Source: Oleimicrobium sp037445575 (GTDB taxonomy: Bacteria; Zhuqueibacterota; Zhuqueibacteria; JANLFK01; Oleimicrobiaceae). Taken from it: a stretch of 64,000 nucleotides of DNA. A program made the translations under genes and the position numbers. The notes below the pieces were generated by a model. It was not told where the DNA came from and did no database searches. It saw nothing but the letters and a program-made list of their open reading frames with translations. The stretch is from the NCBI GenBank assembly GCA_037445575.1, contig JBBIKH010000002.1:1-64000 (forward strand), given 5' to 3'. Positions 20,865 to 29,125 of the stretch are shown piece after piece; position 1 is the first letter of the stretch, and each line of letters opens with the position of its first letter.

Positions 20865-21773
20865 CTACCGTCTCGTAGTCCAGCTCCGCTCCCCACCTTC
20901 AATCCGGCCGTGGTTCTCGATGCGCAGGCCGCCAATGCGATATCGCCAAAAGTCTTTCTTGGCGTCCGCAATGAAAACCGAATCGATGGGGCAGCTGATA
21001 GTTACGGACTTGATCACGGAGGTGTCGTCCACAGCTATCTTGTACACTTGTTGGCTGGTAGGGCAGGTCGAGAAGGTAGCTAACGTTGCCTCCGCCACCG
21101 AATCGCTGAGCGCCAACAAGCGAGGGCTGTGCTCCAGCACGCCCAACACCCAGCGCTGCGGCTGCTCCAGATCAAGGATCTCCGTAGCCACAAACCAAAG
21201 GACGTTGACAATGTCCCGGTTGGTCACCAGCGGAGCACCCGTGGCTATCGCCTGTGACACCGCTACCGGCACCCGCAGTGTGTCGACCAGCGCGCTGTCG
21301 GGGATGACCTTCCAGTTGCCAAGGATGACGTCCAACGGCAACTTGGAGTACCGCTGCTGCAAGCGCTCCAGCGCCAAAAAGTCCACCAACTGCCGATCCT
21401 CAGGTAGCCCTTGGCGTGCCGCATTCACTGCAGCGACCAGCTCCTCCTTAGGCGCACGATCGCGGATGGCATTGATGGCATCTACACAGAGCAGCGAGTC
21501 CAGGTGCTTGAACTCCTGAAGGCGAGCCTTGGAAGTGTCGCCAAGGATGAGGTTGACCAGCTTGGGGATGCTGTCCGTGTACGTGTTGTTGTGGCTCAGA
21601 TACAACAGTTCCGCCCGCAGCAGATGGTCCATCCGCTGACGGCACAGGTCGGTGTTTCCTTCCTCCTCTTTCCAAAGCTTCTTGGGGTAGAGGATGGTGC
21701 CCACCAGTCCCGCAATCAGGACGATAATGAGCAGCTGGTACAGGATTGAACCTCTCGACTTGGCATCCGCCAT
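20865..21773 (-). CDS. Membrane-anchored protein of unknown function
   Basis: 302 residues. ATG at 21773 has GGAGGAACA immediately upstream. A single N-terminal membrane segment (about 10-28, ILYQLLIIVLIAGLVGTILY) is followed by a soluble, mostly helical domain. Two stretches (CPTSQQVYKIAV and, soon after, ISCPIDSVFI) resemble the Cys-Pro turn motif seen at the C-terminus of some major pseudopilins, and RAELLYLSHNNTYTDSI resembles the pseudopilin segment after the stalk helix. There is no prepilin peptidase site (G/A then FTLIE), so it is not a standard pilin. It lies between comEA and the PilM/PilN-like pair and probably works with them. I do not recognise a named family. Confidence 0.55.
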   Translation of the reverse strand: MADAKSRGSILYQLLIIVLIAGLVGTILYPKKLWKEEEGNTDLCRQRMDHLLRAELLYLSHNNTYTDSIPKLVNLILGDTSKARLQEFKHLDSLLCVDAINAIRDRAPKEELVAAVNAARQGLPEDRQLVDFLALERLQQRYSKLPLDVILGNWKVIPDSALVDTLRVPVAVSQAIATGAPLVTNRDIVNVLWFVATEILDLEQPQRWVLGVLEHSPRLLALSDSVAEATLATFSTCPTSQQVYKIAVDDTSVIKSVTISCPIDSVFIADAKKDFWRYRIGGLRIENHGRIEGGERSWTTRR

Positions 21774-21804
21774 TGTTCCTCCGCAAATTCAGTACGCTGC
21801 AAGC

Positions 21805-22257
21805 TCAACCGATGGTCAGGTAAGGTCGAATTCGCGCGAACGTTCGCTCTCCAATCCCCTTGACCTGCTTGATTTCCTCTATGCTTCGAAACGGTCCCCG
21901 TTGCTCTCGATAGGCCACAATCCTCTGCGCGAGAGCCGGTCCGATGTGCGGCAGCTTTTCCAGCTCTGCGGCGGAGGCACGATTGATGTCCACCAACCAG
22001 AGGTGCGTCGTCCTCACGGCCACCGAGCTCGGCTTCGCCGCGGTGTCGCCTACCGCCACGGGAGTAACCTGCGCCATCTGGGCAGCTCTGGCGACAAATT
22101 CCCGTCGCAGAGAGTCCATGGCCACCACCGCATGGATGTTGTCCAAACGTTGTCCGCGGTGGCGCATGTGGAGGTTCACCCCCGCACCCACCACAAGCCC
22201 CAAAATGAGAAACACCACCATGCGCCGTTCTTGCTTGGAAAGAACGAGCATTTTCAA
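21805..22257 (-). CDS. comEA: ComEA-type helix-hairpin-helix protein
   Basis: 150 residues. A membrane anchor at about 13-29 (VVFLILGLVVGAGVNL) is followed by a linker and a duplicated helix-hairpin-helix domain at about 88-148 (DINRASAAELEKLPHIGPAL, then GIGERTFARIRPYL). In competent bacteria ComEA binds incoming double-stranded DNA outside the inner membrane. The domain and length fit the family well. The TTG at 22257 begins one base after the dnaJ stop; ATG at 22251 is an equally possible start, and neither has a strong ribosome binding site, implying coupling to dnaJ. Its neighbours downstream are the pilus-like genes, which supports a DNA-uptake role. Confidence 0.85.
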   Translation of the reverse strand: MKMLVLSKQERRMVVFLILGLVVGAGVNLHMRHRGQRLDNIHAVVAMDSLRREFVARAAQMAQVTPVAVGDTAAKPSSVAVRTTHLWLVDINRASAAELEKLPHIGPALAQRIVAYREQRGPFRSIEEIKQVKGIGERTFARIRPYLTIG

Positions 22258-22258
22258 C

Positions 22259-23395
22259 TCAGTGAAACGTCTTTTTCACCTTTTCCCGAAAGTCCGGTGC
22301 ATCAACAGGGGGGCGCAGGTTTTCCGAATCCTTGAGCGACGCCAAGAGCTCGCGTTCGCGAACACTGAGCTTAGTGGGCGTCCAGACGACGATGCGCACC
22401 AGTTGATCTCCCCGCCCGTGGCCATGCAGGTGAGGGATCCCCTTGCCGCGCATGCGTAGTATCTTGCCCGATTGTGTGCCTGGGTCGATCTGCAACTGGA
22501 CTCTGCCGTTCAGCGTCGGTACTTCCACCTCGTCCCCTAGCGCTGCTTGCACGAAGCTGATGGGGAGGTCGTAGAGAATATCATCACCATGCCGCTCAAA
22601 GTAGGGGTGTTCGTTCTCCTCAATGAGCACGATGGCGTCGCCCGGCGGCCCGCCGAGGGGTCCAGCATTGCCCTCGTTGCGCAACGTGATGTAGTTACCA
22701 GTGGAGACACCTGCTGGCACGCGCACTTCAATCGTCTGCTCGGCTTGCACTCTCCCACTGCCGTTGCACTCCGGGCAGGGGCGGGTAATGATCTCACCCC
22801 TTCCTTCGCAGCGGGAGCAGGTGGTGATGTTCAGAAACGAGCCAAAGATGGAGCGCGTGGCTTGCCGCACTTCGCCGGTGCCATGGCACAACGGACACGT
22901 GGTAGGGGGTGCGTCAGGGTGCGCCCCGCTCCCGCCGCAATGTTCGCACCGCACCAGGCGCTTCAGCTTGAGCCTCTTAGTGACGCCGGTGGCGATCTCT
23001 TCCAGATCCAGGCGAAGTCGAATTTGCAGGTCCGAGCCACGCTGCGGGCCCCTTTGGCGGCCTTCCCCCATGCCGAACAGGTCGGCAAAGCCCCCGAACC
23101 CTGCAGACATGAAGACGCGCAAGGCGTCACTGAGGTCAAAGCCAAAACCGCCAAAGCTGTCATAGCCCGCCTTGACCCCTTCGTGGCCGTACAAGTCATA
23201 GCGCCGCCGTTTTTCCGGATCGCGCAGGACCTCGTATGCCTCGGCTGCCTCCTTGAACCGCTCCTCCGCCTCCTTGTCCCCTGGGTTCCTATCGGGATGG
23301 TACTTCATGGCCATGCGCCGATAGGCCTTCTTGATCTCCTCCTCGCTGGCGTCCCGAGGAACCTCCAGGACTTCATAGTAGTCCCGCTTTTTCAT
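22259..23395 (-). CDS. dnaJ: Chaperone protein DnaJ
   Basis: 378 residues, full length, cytoplasmic co-chaperone that delivers substrates to DnaK and stimulates its ATPase. Domains in order: J domain (MKKRDYYEVLEVPRDASEEE, HPD in KYHPDRNPGD), Gly/Phe-rich linker (FGGFGFDLSDALRVF), four zinc-binding repeats (CEHCGGSG, CPLCHGTG, CSRCEGRG, CPECNGSG) and the C-terminal substrate domains. ATG at 23395 gives the canonical MKKRDYYEVL start; a GTG nine bases earlier is in frame but unlikely. It follows grpE by 49 bases. dnaK, which often lies between them, is absent from this window. Confidence 0.96.
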   Translation of the reverse strand: MKKRDYYEVLEVPRDASEEEIKKAYRRMAMKYHPDRNPGDKEAEERFKEAAEAYEVLRDPEKRRRYDLYGHEGVKAGYDSFGGFGFDLSDALRVFMSAGFGGFADLFGMGEGRQRGPQRGSDLQIRLRLDLEEIATGVTKRLKLKRLVRCEHCGGSGAHPDAPPTTCPLCHGTGEVRQATRSIFGSFLNITTCSRCEGRGEIITRPCPECNGSGRVQAEQTIEVRVPAGVSTGNYITLRNEGNAGPLGGPPGDAIVLIEENEHPYFERHGDDILYDLPISFVQAALGDEVEVPTLNGRVQLQIDPGTQSGKILRMRGKGIPHLHGHGRGDQLVRIVVWTPTKLSVRERELLASLKDSENLRPPVDAPDFREKVKKTFH

Positions 23396-23444
23396 GTCAC
23401 GCACTGCCGGTCCCGGCGGTTAGTAAGAGCAGCACCCAGGTTCA

Positions 23445-24003
23445 TCACCTGCTGACGACCACCTTAGCTGGGCGCAGCACTCGCCCTTGAAATTCGTAGC
23501 CGCGCTGATGTTCCATCACCACCGTGTTGGCAGGCGCACCGTCGCTGTCCGTCTGCATGAGCGCCTCATGGCGCTCGGGATCGAACGGTTGCCCCACTGC
23601 CGCAATCGGCACCAGCCCCCGCTCCTGGAGCACCTTGCTCAACTTGTCATAGATCAGCTGTACCCCCGCGCGGAATTGCTCCAACGAAACCCCTTCCGGG
23701 TCCTGCTGCAAGGCGCGTTCAAAGTCATCCAGTATCGGGAGCAGCGCGCGCACGAGGTCGGCATTGGCGTTGATTATCACCTCTGCCAGTTCGCGCTGTC
23801 CGCTTCTTATAGTTGTCAAACTCGGCAGCTTTGCGCAGCAACCGCTCGTTGCACTGCGCCAGCTGCTGCTGCAAGGCTTCGATTTCCGCCCGTAGGGACT
23901 TGACCGTCGCCCGCGGCGCGCCCTTCTTCTTCGCCTCCGGCGCCGCCGTCTGTTGCTGATCAGCAGTCGTGAGTGTCGAGTCCTTCTCCTCAGTCATCGT
24001 CAC
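23445..24003 (-). pseudogene. grpE: GrpE nucleotide exchange factor, interrupted by a frameshift in this sequence
   Basis: Two overlapping frames together make one normal GrpE of about 186 residues. The first (from 24003) carries the acidic, disordered N-terminus and coiled coil up to LLRKAAEFDNYKKRT; the second (to 23445) continues QRELAEVIINANADLVRALL and the beta domain ending GRVLRPAKVVVSR. Family members read KR(T/I)-x-RE at the junction, so about two bases are missing (or one is extra) near 23797-23801, in the run GGACAGCGCG. No slippery heptamer is present, so programmed frameshifting is unlikely. Because GrpE is normally essential and both halves are intact, a base error in the assembly is the more likely cause. 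GrpE releases ADP from DnaK and works with the adjacent dnaJ. The start is GTG at 24003 or ATG at 23997. Confidence 0.85.
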
Positions 24004-24029
24004 GATCTATCTATCCACCCGATGTGCCT

Positions 24030-25067
24030 TCAAATGACCTGCCGTTCGCGAATGAGCTCCCGCAACACCTGTGCCATGTAATCCACCAAGGCGATGACCT
24101 TGGCGTACTGCATGCGCGTGGGCCCAAGCACGCCAAGGGTCCCCGTCACATCGCCAAGGTTGTACGTGGCAGTGATCAGGCTGCAGCTGCGCATAAGCTC
24201 TTCGCGGTTCTCCTCCCCGATGATGATGGAGACACCCTCCTTCTTGCCCTGGTCATTCAGCACCTGAATGAGCACGTGCTTCTGATCAAGCAGTTGCAAT
24301 ATCTTCCGCATCTGCTCGTGGCTGATGAACTCCGGCTGCGAAAGGATGTTGCCGGTGCCACTGACGTAGAAGTGGGCGCCTGCGTCGACATCGAACACCG
24401 ACTCGGCAGAGCCGACGATCAGCCGCACTAGCTCCGGAGAGCCTTCAGAAATGTCGGCCATGCGCTTGTCGATGGAGCGCTTGATCTCCAGGAGCGTGAG
24501 TCCGTGCAACCGCTCATTGAGAACACGCGCCGTCTCCTCGAGGCGATCCCGCGATAGGTTGGAGTCGATCTCCATGAGAATGGTCTTCACCAACCCTGAC
24601 TTGACGCGGATCACCACCAAGATGCGTTTGTCGGCGATCTCCACCAGGTCGAGGCGGTCAAATACCCCCTGGTAGAAACGGGGCGCAAGCACCACCCCCA
24701 ACAGCTTTGAGATGTTGCCGAGGGCACGCGACGAGCTCTCTAAGATCTGCTCCACGTCGGCGGAGGGGCACAGCAGCTTCCTGCGGATATCCTCTCGCTC
24801 CTGTGGCGTCAGATCGTCGACCTCCATCAGACTGTCGACGTAGTACCGATAGCCCCGGTCTGTGGGCACCCGCCCGGCAGAGGTGTGCGGATGAGTGATG
24901 AGGCCCTTCTCCTCCAAGTCCGCCATGACGTTCCTGATGGTCGCCGCGCTGACCTCCATCCCGCACTGCTTGGCGACGAGGCGGGAACCCACCGGCCTGG
25001 CATTCTGGATAAAGTTCCGCACCACCGAGCGGAACACCTGCTCTTCCCTTGGCGTAAGCTCCGTCAT
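24030..25067 (-). CDS. hrcA: Heat-inducible transcription repressor HrcA
   Basis: 345 residues, full length. HrcA represses heat-shock chaperone genes by binding the CIRCE inverted repeat and is folded with help from GroEL. Seen: winged-helix DNA-binding region at about 1-75 (LVAKQCGMEVSAATIRNVMA, then GLITHPHTSAGRVPTDRGYR), and the GAF-like and dimerisation regions (GVVLAPRF, FYVSGTGNIL, IGEENREELMRSCSLITATY, GVLGPTRMQYAKVIALVDYM). ATG at 25067 gives the standard MTELTPREEQVF start; an in-frame TTG-type start at 25124 would lie at or before the transcription start. No clear ribosome binding site is visible. First gene of hrcA-grpE-dnaJ-comEA. Its leader lacks a canonical CIRCE. Confidence 0.95.
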   Translation of the reverse strand: MTELTPREEQVFRSVVRNFIQNARPVGSRLVAKQCGMEVSAATIRNVMADLEEKGLITHPHTSAGRVPTDRGYRYYVDSLMEVDDLTPQEREDIRRKLLCPSADVEQILESSSRALGNISKLLGVVLAPRFYQGVFDRLDLVEIADKRILVVIRVKSGLVKTILMEIDSNLSRDRLEETARVLNERLHGLTLLEIKRSIDKRMADISEGSPELVRLIVGSAESVFDVDAGAHFYVSGTGNILSQPEFISHEQMRKILQLLDQKHVLIQVLNDQGKKEGVSIIIGEENREELMRSCSLITATYNLGDVTGTLGVLGPTRMQYAKVIALVDYMAQVLRELIRERQVI

Positions 25068-25088
25068 AATGTCTGATTGACACGAGTT

Positions 25089-25110
25089 ACCCACATACCC
25101 ACATGATGTG
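25089..25110. promoter_or_regulatory. Candidate operator in the hrcA leader
   Basis: The plus strand has two head-to-tail copies of ACCCACAT (25089-25096, 25097-25104), the second running into the 11-bp palindrome CACATGATGTG (25100-25110). It lies from about the transcription start into the 5' leader of hrcA. It is unlike CIRCE (TTAGCACTC-N9-GAGTGCTAA). Confidence 0.4.
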
Positions 25111-25114
25111 TTGT

Positions 25115-25143
25115 AATATATCAATCTCCTGCCCCTTTGTCAA
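25115..25143 (-). promoter_or_regulatory. Sigma-70-type promoter of the hrcA operon
   Basis: Minus strand: TTGACA (25143-25138), 17-base spacer, TATATT (25120-25115). A perfect -35 and a five-of-six -10 at ideal spacing. Predicted start of transcription is about 25108, giving a leader of about 40 bases before the hrcA ATG. Confidence 0.85.
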
Positions 25144-25162
25144 GCAAAAAGAGGACTTGCGT

Positions 25163-26020
25163 TCAATACTTGAGGAGGCGCCTCACGGCGACGAAACTGC
25201 CCATCCAGCCCAACAGGATGCCTGCAGCCAAGATTGAGGGGAAGAACAGATCGGGCAGCACCAACAGATGGGGCGCCTCCACTGAGGCGAGTCGCACCAG
25301 GACCCAAAGGAAAAACACCGCCAGTGCACCACCAGCACCTCCTTGCAACATTCCCTCCACCAGGAAGGGACGCCTGATAAACCCTGGGGTCGCCCCCACC
25401 AGTTTCATCGTGCCGATAATCTGACGTTTGGCGTGAATGATCAGACGAATGGTATTAAAGACGACAAAGATCGAGCCCAGCACCAAGGCGATGCCCACGA
25501 CCACGTCGACGGTTATGGCAAGCTGGAGATAGCGGTCGAGCAGCCGAAAGAGCTCGGCGCGATACACTACCTCGCTCACCCCCTTGAGGGCTCGCAGCTT
25601 GGCCGCTACCGACTCGGCCACTGGTGCGGAGCGGCTGTTGGCCGTGAGCGCCACGCGGAAGGAGGCTGGCAAGGGGTTTTCGCCAAGGATCTCCAGGACG
25701 TCGTCCCCGAACTCCTCCTTGATAGCCCGGGCCGCGGCCTCCTTGGAGACGAACTCCACCTTTGCTACGCCTGGGGTCGCGCGGATCTGCCGCTCCAGGT
25801 CGGCGATGGCAGCCCCCTCCAGCGCATCGTCCACAAAGACCTCGAAGGTCATGCGCTGCTGCAGAGCGGCCGCCAGGCGATTGAGGTTGAGACTTACTGC
25901 GGCAAAGGCCCCCAACAGGGTCAAGGCGAGGGCGACGGTGGACAGAGACACGAAGCTAGAAAAGGGAGCCCGCCGAAATCCTTCGATCCCTTCCCGGATG
26001 CTGCACCAAAACCCACTCAC
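25163..26020 (-). CDS. ftsX: Cell division protein FtsX
   Basis: 285 residues, inner membrane. FtsX with FtsE forms an ABC-type complex that activates peptidoglycan hydrolases at the division site. Four membrane segments are visible: about 24-46 (SLSTVALALTLLGAFAAVSL), about 170-195, about 222-245 and about 253-275, with a large periplasmic loop after the first (FEVFVDDALEGAAIADLERQ, then FVSKEAAARAI), as in the family. The C-terminal permease part includes IGTMKLVGATPGFIRRPFL, the signature contact region with FtsE. It overlaps ftsE by four bases (ATGA) and ends the chain that begins at 30815. Confidence 0.94.
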   Translation of the reverse strand: MSGFWCSIREGIEGFRRAPFSSFVSLSTVALALTLLGAFAAVSLNLNRLAAALQQRMTFEVFVDDALEGAAIADLERQIRATPGVAKVEFVSKEAAARAIKEEFGDDVLEILGENPLPASFRVALTANSRSAPVAESVAAKLRALKGVSEVVYRAELFRLLDRYLQLAITVDVVVGIALVLGSIFVVFNTIRLIIHAKRQIIGTMKLVGATPGFIRRPFLVEGMLQGGAGGALAVFFLWVLVRLASVEAPHLLVLPDLFFPSILAAGILLGWMGSFVAVRRLLKY

Positions 26021-26664
26021 AGTGTTCTCCCCCCGTCAATGCGCACGATCCGTTTTCCGGCTCGCTCCACAAGGGCATAATTGTGCGTGGCCATGAGCAC
26101 CGCTGTGCCCTTGAGGTTAATCTTCTCCAGGAGTTCCAACACTCCGCGAGCAGTGTCGGGGTCCAGGTTGCCGGTCGGCTCATCCGCAAGCAGTGCCAAC
26201 GGCTCATTCACCAGAGCGCGGGCGATGGCCACGCGCTGCTGCTCACCCCCGGAAAGCTCATGCGGCATGCGGTGCCGCTTGTGGCTCAAACCAACCTCCG
26301 CCAGGACGCGCAGTACCTTGCGCTTGATCTCTTTCCTTTTTGCTCCTGTCACGCGCAAGGCGAAGGCCACGTTCTCGAACACGTCCCGGTCCGGCAAAAG
26401 GCGAAAGTCCTGAAACACAATGCCCAACAGCCGCCGCAAGTAGGGGATTTCCCGCCGCTTGATACGCGAGGAGTCGTATTGGTGGACCTTCACAACCCCT
26501 TGTTGTGGGCGTTCTTCCATGTAAATGAGTTTGAGCACCGTGGTCTTGCCGGCGCCGCTGGGCCCCACCAGGAACACGAACTCCCCCGGATGCACATCCA
26601 GGTTTACGCACTCGACTCCCCCGCCGTCGGGGTAGAGCATGCGCACGTCTCTTAGGTGAATCAT
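26017..26664 (-). CDS. ftsE: Cell division ATP-binding protein FtsE
   Basis: 215 residues, cytoplasmic ATPase partner of FtsX. All ABC motifs are intact: Walker A GPSGAGKTT (about 35-43), Q-loop VFQDFRLL, signature LSGGEQQRVAIARAL, Walker B LALLADEPTG and switch histidine ATHN. Length and the YPDGGGVECVNLDVHPGEFV start fit FtsE. ATG at 26664 overlaps the stop of the upstream methyltransferase by four bases, and its stop overlaps ftsX by four bases, so the three are translationally coupled. Confidence 0.95.
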   Translation of the reverse strand: MIHLRDVRMLYPDGGGVECVNLDVHPGEFVFLVGPSGAGKTTVLKLIYMEERPQQGVVKVHQYDSSRIKRREIPYLRRLLGIVFQDFRLLPDRDVFENVAFALRVTGAKRKEIKRKVLRVLAEVGLSHKRHRMPHELSGGEQQRVAIARALVNEPLALLADEPTGNLDPDTARGVLELLEKINLKGTAVLMATHNYALVERAGKRIVRIDGGRTL

Positions 26665-27479
26665 CCCCGTTCCCCTACCTTTGCGTCACCCGCTCCCTTG
26701 GACTCTTCCCGGAGTCGCAGGACATAGTGCACGCGCTCGCACTGCTCTGTGCCGGGCTTGACGGTAAAGTCGCAGTACTTGGCTTCTATTGTCAAGGGGC
26801 TGTCCTGTACCATTGCTTCCACCTCGACCAGTCGGTAGATGCGCTGCTGATGCAGCTCTTTGAACACCACTCCCGGCTCCCTGGCCAGCTCGATTTCGAA
26901 CTCGTTGATCTGAAGGTCCTCGGCCTCCAAGTACCAGCTCTTCCGGGTGTAGGAGAATCCTGGACCTCTCTCTCGGTCGCGGAAATTACGGAAATTGCGG
27001 CGCGAGTTCAGAGCGGTGCAGACATCGAAGACGAACACACCGTCTTGCTGGAGGCCATCTGCCACGCGGCGCAGAGCCTCCGCCCACTCCTCAGCAGAAA
27101 GCAGGTAATTCATGCTGTCATAGATGCACACCACCGCAGGGAAGCGCCGGCGTACGGCAAGCAGCCGCATGTCAGCAACCCACATGGGGGCCCGTACTCC
27201 ACGCTGGCGGAACTTTGCTGCTGCCTCCCGCACCATGTGGCCGCTGAGGTCGCAGAGCACCGGTTGCCAACCAAGGCGATGCAGGTGCCAGCTCAGTGAG
27301 CCTGTGCCGCACGCCAGGTCCAGCAGGGGGCCGCGGCGCACCCCCGCCCGCGTCAATAACAGGTCCACATGCTCTGCCCACAGCTGGTAGTCCACGTGGC
27401 GCATCACATGGTCATAGATTTCCGCCAGCCGCGAGTACGGCCTGGCTTCATACCGTGGCGTCGACCAGGGTAGCTGCAA
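26661..27479 (-). CDS. Class I SAM-dependent methyltransferase
   Basis: 272 residues. Motif I is PLLDLACGTGSLSWHL (52-66), with the acidic strand-2 residue in PVLCDLSGHMV and strand 4 in PAVVCIYDSMNYLL, as in small-molecule methyltransferases. The C-terminal half (FRNFRDRERG, then EFEIELAREPGVVFKELHQQ) has the beta-rich insert seen in the 'methyltransferase 25' type with YxDLA-like starts (YSRLAEIYDHVM). The start is TTG at 27479 with AAGGAG ten bases upstream; it overlaps the preceding gene by 32 bases. The substrate is unknown. Position between vitamin-related genes and ftsEX does not settle its role. Confidence 0.75.
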   Translation of the reverse strand: MQLPWSTPRYEARPYSRLAEIYDHVMRHVDYQLWAEHVDLLLTRAGVRRGPLLDLACGTGSLSWHLHRLGWQPVLCDLSGHMVREAAAKFRQRGVRAPMWVADMRLLAVRRRFPAVVCIYDSMNYLLSAEEWAEALRRVADGLQQDGVFVFDVCTALNSRRNFRNFRDRERGPGFSYTRKSWYLEAEDLQINEFEIELAREPGVVFKELHQQRIYRLVEVEAMVQDSPLTIEAKYCDFTVKPGTEQCERVHYVLRLREESKGAGDAKVGERG

Positions 27480-28083
27480 TGCGCAGTGACTCCTTCAGGG
27501 ACACAAACAGTCGGTCTATCTGAGCGCTGTCGTCGGGGACGGCGACGACAATCGGTTTCGGTACCCCCTTGGCGACGCGCACCAGAGGGCTTTCTCTGGC
27601 CGAAAGCAGCGGCACCCCACTCTCCAGCCGCAACCATTCGCCTATCAGGGAACCAAGGTCCTGGTACTGAAAGCCAGCCGCCCGCACCGCTTCCATGGCC
27701 ACCGGGGCGATGACGGCCGCCTCGGCCCATCCAAAGAGCAAGATCTGCAGTGCCGCGTCCAGGTCTTCGAGCGTCCGTTCACCGGCGCGCTCCAGCGGGC
27801 CCGTGGGGCGTGGGGTCAAAGGGTGCTTGGCTCGGTCGACCACACACAGCACTTCGTCCCCAATGGTGCCTTCCTCAAACAGGCCAACTCGCTGTAGTCG
27901 GACGTGTACGTCCATCTGCGCTGCGACGGTGCTCAGAACATCCATATCCCCTGCAAGGATCGGGCGGCAGAGGGCGGTGATCTCTGGGTCAAGGGCTGCC
28001 CGCAAGGCGGCTTTCGCGTTGTCGCCCTGGGGGTTGCCAACCGCCACCACCACACGCGGCAACCTTGCCTCAGCTGAGCTCAT
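27448..28083 (-). CDS. Shortened PdxA-like protein lacking the metal-binding residues
   Basis: 211 residues. The opening PRVVVAVGNPQGDNAKAALR, then LDPEITALCRPILAGDMDVL aligns well with PdxA (4-hydroxythreonine-4-phosphate dehydrogenase: P-R-(I/L)-A-(I/V)-T-x-G-(D/E)-P-x-G, followed by RPVVVGD), and AEAAVIAPVAMEAVRAAGFQYQDLG corresponds to the PdxA segment that reads D-A-(I/V)-V-T-(A/L)-P-I-(N/S)-K-x-A...AG(F/H)...GHTE. The GHTE metal-binding motif is replaced and the protein ends about 120 residues before a normal PdxA (about 330), so the other zinc-binding histidines are missing. Standard PdxA catalysis is therefore unlikely. The frame is clean and overlaps thiL by 14 bases, which suggests a maintained gene rather than decay. 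The role is unknown; a binding or moonlighting function in cofactor metabolism is a guess. Confidence 0.6.
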   Translation of the reverse strand: MSSAEARLPRVVVAVGNPQGDNAKAALRAALDPEITALCRPILAGDMDVLSTVAAQMDVHVRLQRVGLFEEGTIGDEVLCVVDRAKHPLTPRPTGPLERAGERTLEDLDAALQILLFGWAEAAVIAPVAMEAVRAAGFQYQDLGSLIGEWLRLESGVPLLSARESPLVRVAKGVPKPIVVAVPDDSAQIDRLFVSLKESLRIAATLVDATV

Positions 28084-29125
28084 CTTCGCTGCTCCCAGGA
28101 GGCCTCCCCGGGCCGAAATGGTCCCATCCGACCATGCCCAGCGGCAGCATCTCGCCGCTCTCCAGGCGAAGCTGTACGCCGTGCTCAGGGCTCACGATCT
28201 CCCCCACTCTGCTCAGGGCCAGACCGAACTTTTCTTCGAACAGCGGCTGAATTCGGCGTACCTCGCTGTCCTCGGCGGTGAAGAGGAGCTCAAAGTCCTC
28301 TCCGCCTCCGAGGGCAAAGTCGGCGGGCCTCTTGCCGAGCTGAGCGGCAACAGCTTGGGCTTCCGGGGACATGGGGATGAGCCCTTCCTCCACCACTGCC
28401 CCTACACCCCCAAGGCTACAGAGGTGATGCACCTCTGAGGCCAACCCATCGCTCACGTCAATCATGCTGGTCAGGTGCAGCTCCTCACGCAGAAATAGCG
28501 CCTCTTGCACGCGCGGCAAGGGTTGGAGGTGTCGCGCCACGACGGCAGGGAACTTGTCGGGTGGGAAGGCTGTGGGCGTGCTGAGCACAAGCAGACCAGC
28601 ATGTGCCTGACCGAGCACACCGGTCACATAGAGCCCATCGCCCACCCGTGCCCCTGCCCTGCGGACAATTGCCTGGGCCGGCGCTGTCCCAAGGACCGTA
28701 ATGGATAGGAACAACCTATCCGGCGAGATGGTGGTATCGCCCCCCATGATGCGCACCCCATATCTGCCGCCCAGAACGACCATCCCTCGATACAGATCCT
28801 CCACCTTTTCCACCTCCAGCGAGGAGGGGATGGCGATGGAGACCACCGCGTACTGGGGCTCAGCGGCCATGGCGGCCACGTCGCTGATGTTGGCCGCCAA
28901 GCTCCGCCACCCAAGCTGATGAGGGGTGAAGTAGTCCCACCGGAAGTGCACCCCCTCTACCAGGGCATCGGTGGTCACTACCACAAGCTCATCCGGGCGG
29001 GGGCGAAAGGCGGCCGCATCGTCGTCGATGCCCACCACCACCTCGGCGGGGGGCTCGCCACATATAGCTTTCAGCCGCGCAATGAGGCCGAACTCTCCGA
29101 TTTCAGCAAGGCGCATGTGGGCCAT
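28070..29125 (-). CDS. thiL: Thiamine-monophosphate kinase
   Basis: 351 residues, full length, cytoplasmic. It phosphorylates thiamine monophosphate to thiamine pyrophosphate with ATP. Family motifs present: GEFGLIARL, VVGIDDDAAAF, TTDALVEGVHF, SLAANISDVAAMAAEPQYAV, MGGDTTIS, DVSDGLASEVHHL and GGGEDFELLFT. ATG at 29125 shares its A with the TGA of the upstream gene (TGATG), a typical coupled start; the in-frame start 24 bases earlier lies inside that gene. The neighbour is a YjbQ-family gene whose members can show thiamine phosphate synthase activity, so the pair is functionally coherent. Confidence 0.95.
   Translation of the reverse strand: MAHMRLAEIGEFGLIARLKAICGEPPAEVVVGIDDDAAAFRPRPDELVVVTTDALVEGVHFRWDYFTPHQLGWRSLAANISDVAAMAAEPQYAVVSIAIPSSLEVEKVEDLYRGMVVLGGRYGVRIMGGDTTISPDRLFLSITVLGTAPAQAIVRRAGARVGDGLYVTGVLGQAHAGLLVLSTPTAFPPDKFPAVVARHLQPLPRVQEALFLREELHLTSMIDVSDGLASEVHHLCSLGGVGAVVEEGLIPMSPEAQAVAAQLGKRPADFALGGGEDFELLFTAEDSEVRRIQPLFEEKFGLALSRVGEIVSPEHGVQLRLESGEMLPLGMVGWDHFGPGRPPGSSEDELS

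Noticed and set aside
23790..23820. Programmed frameshift in grpE
   Set aside because: No slippery heptamer, no internal Shine-Dalgarno or pseudoknot is evident, and GrpE is not known to use recoding.
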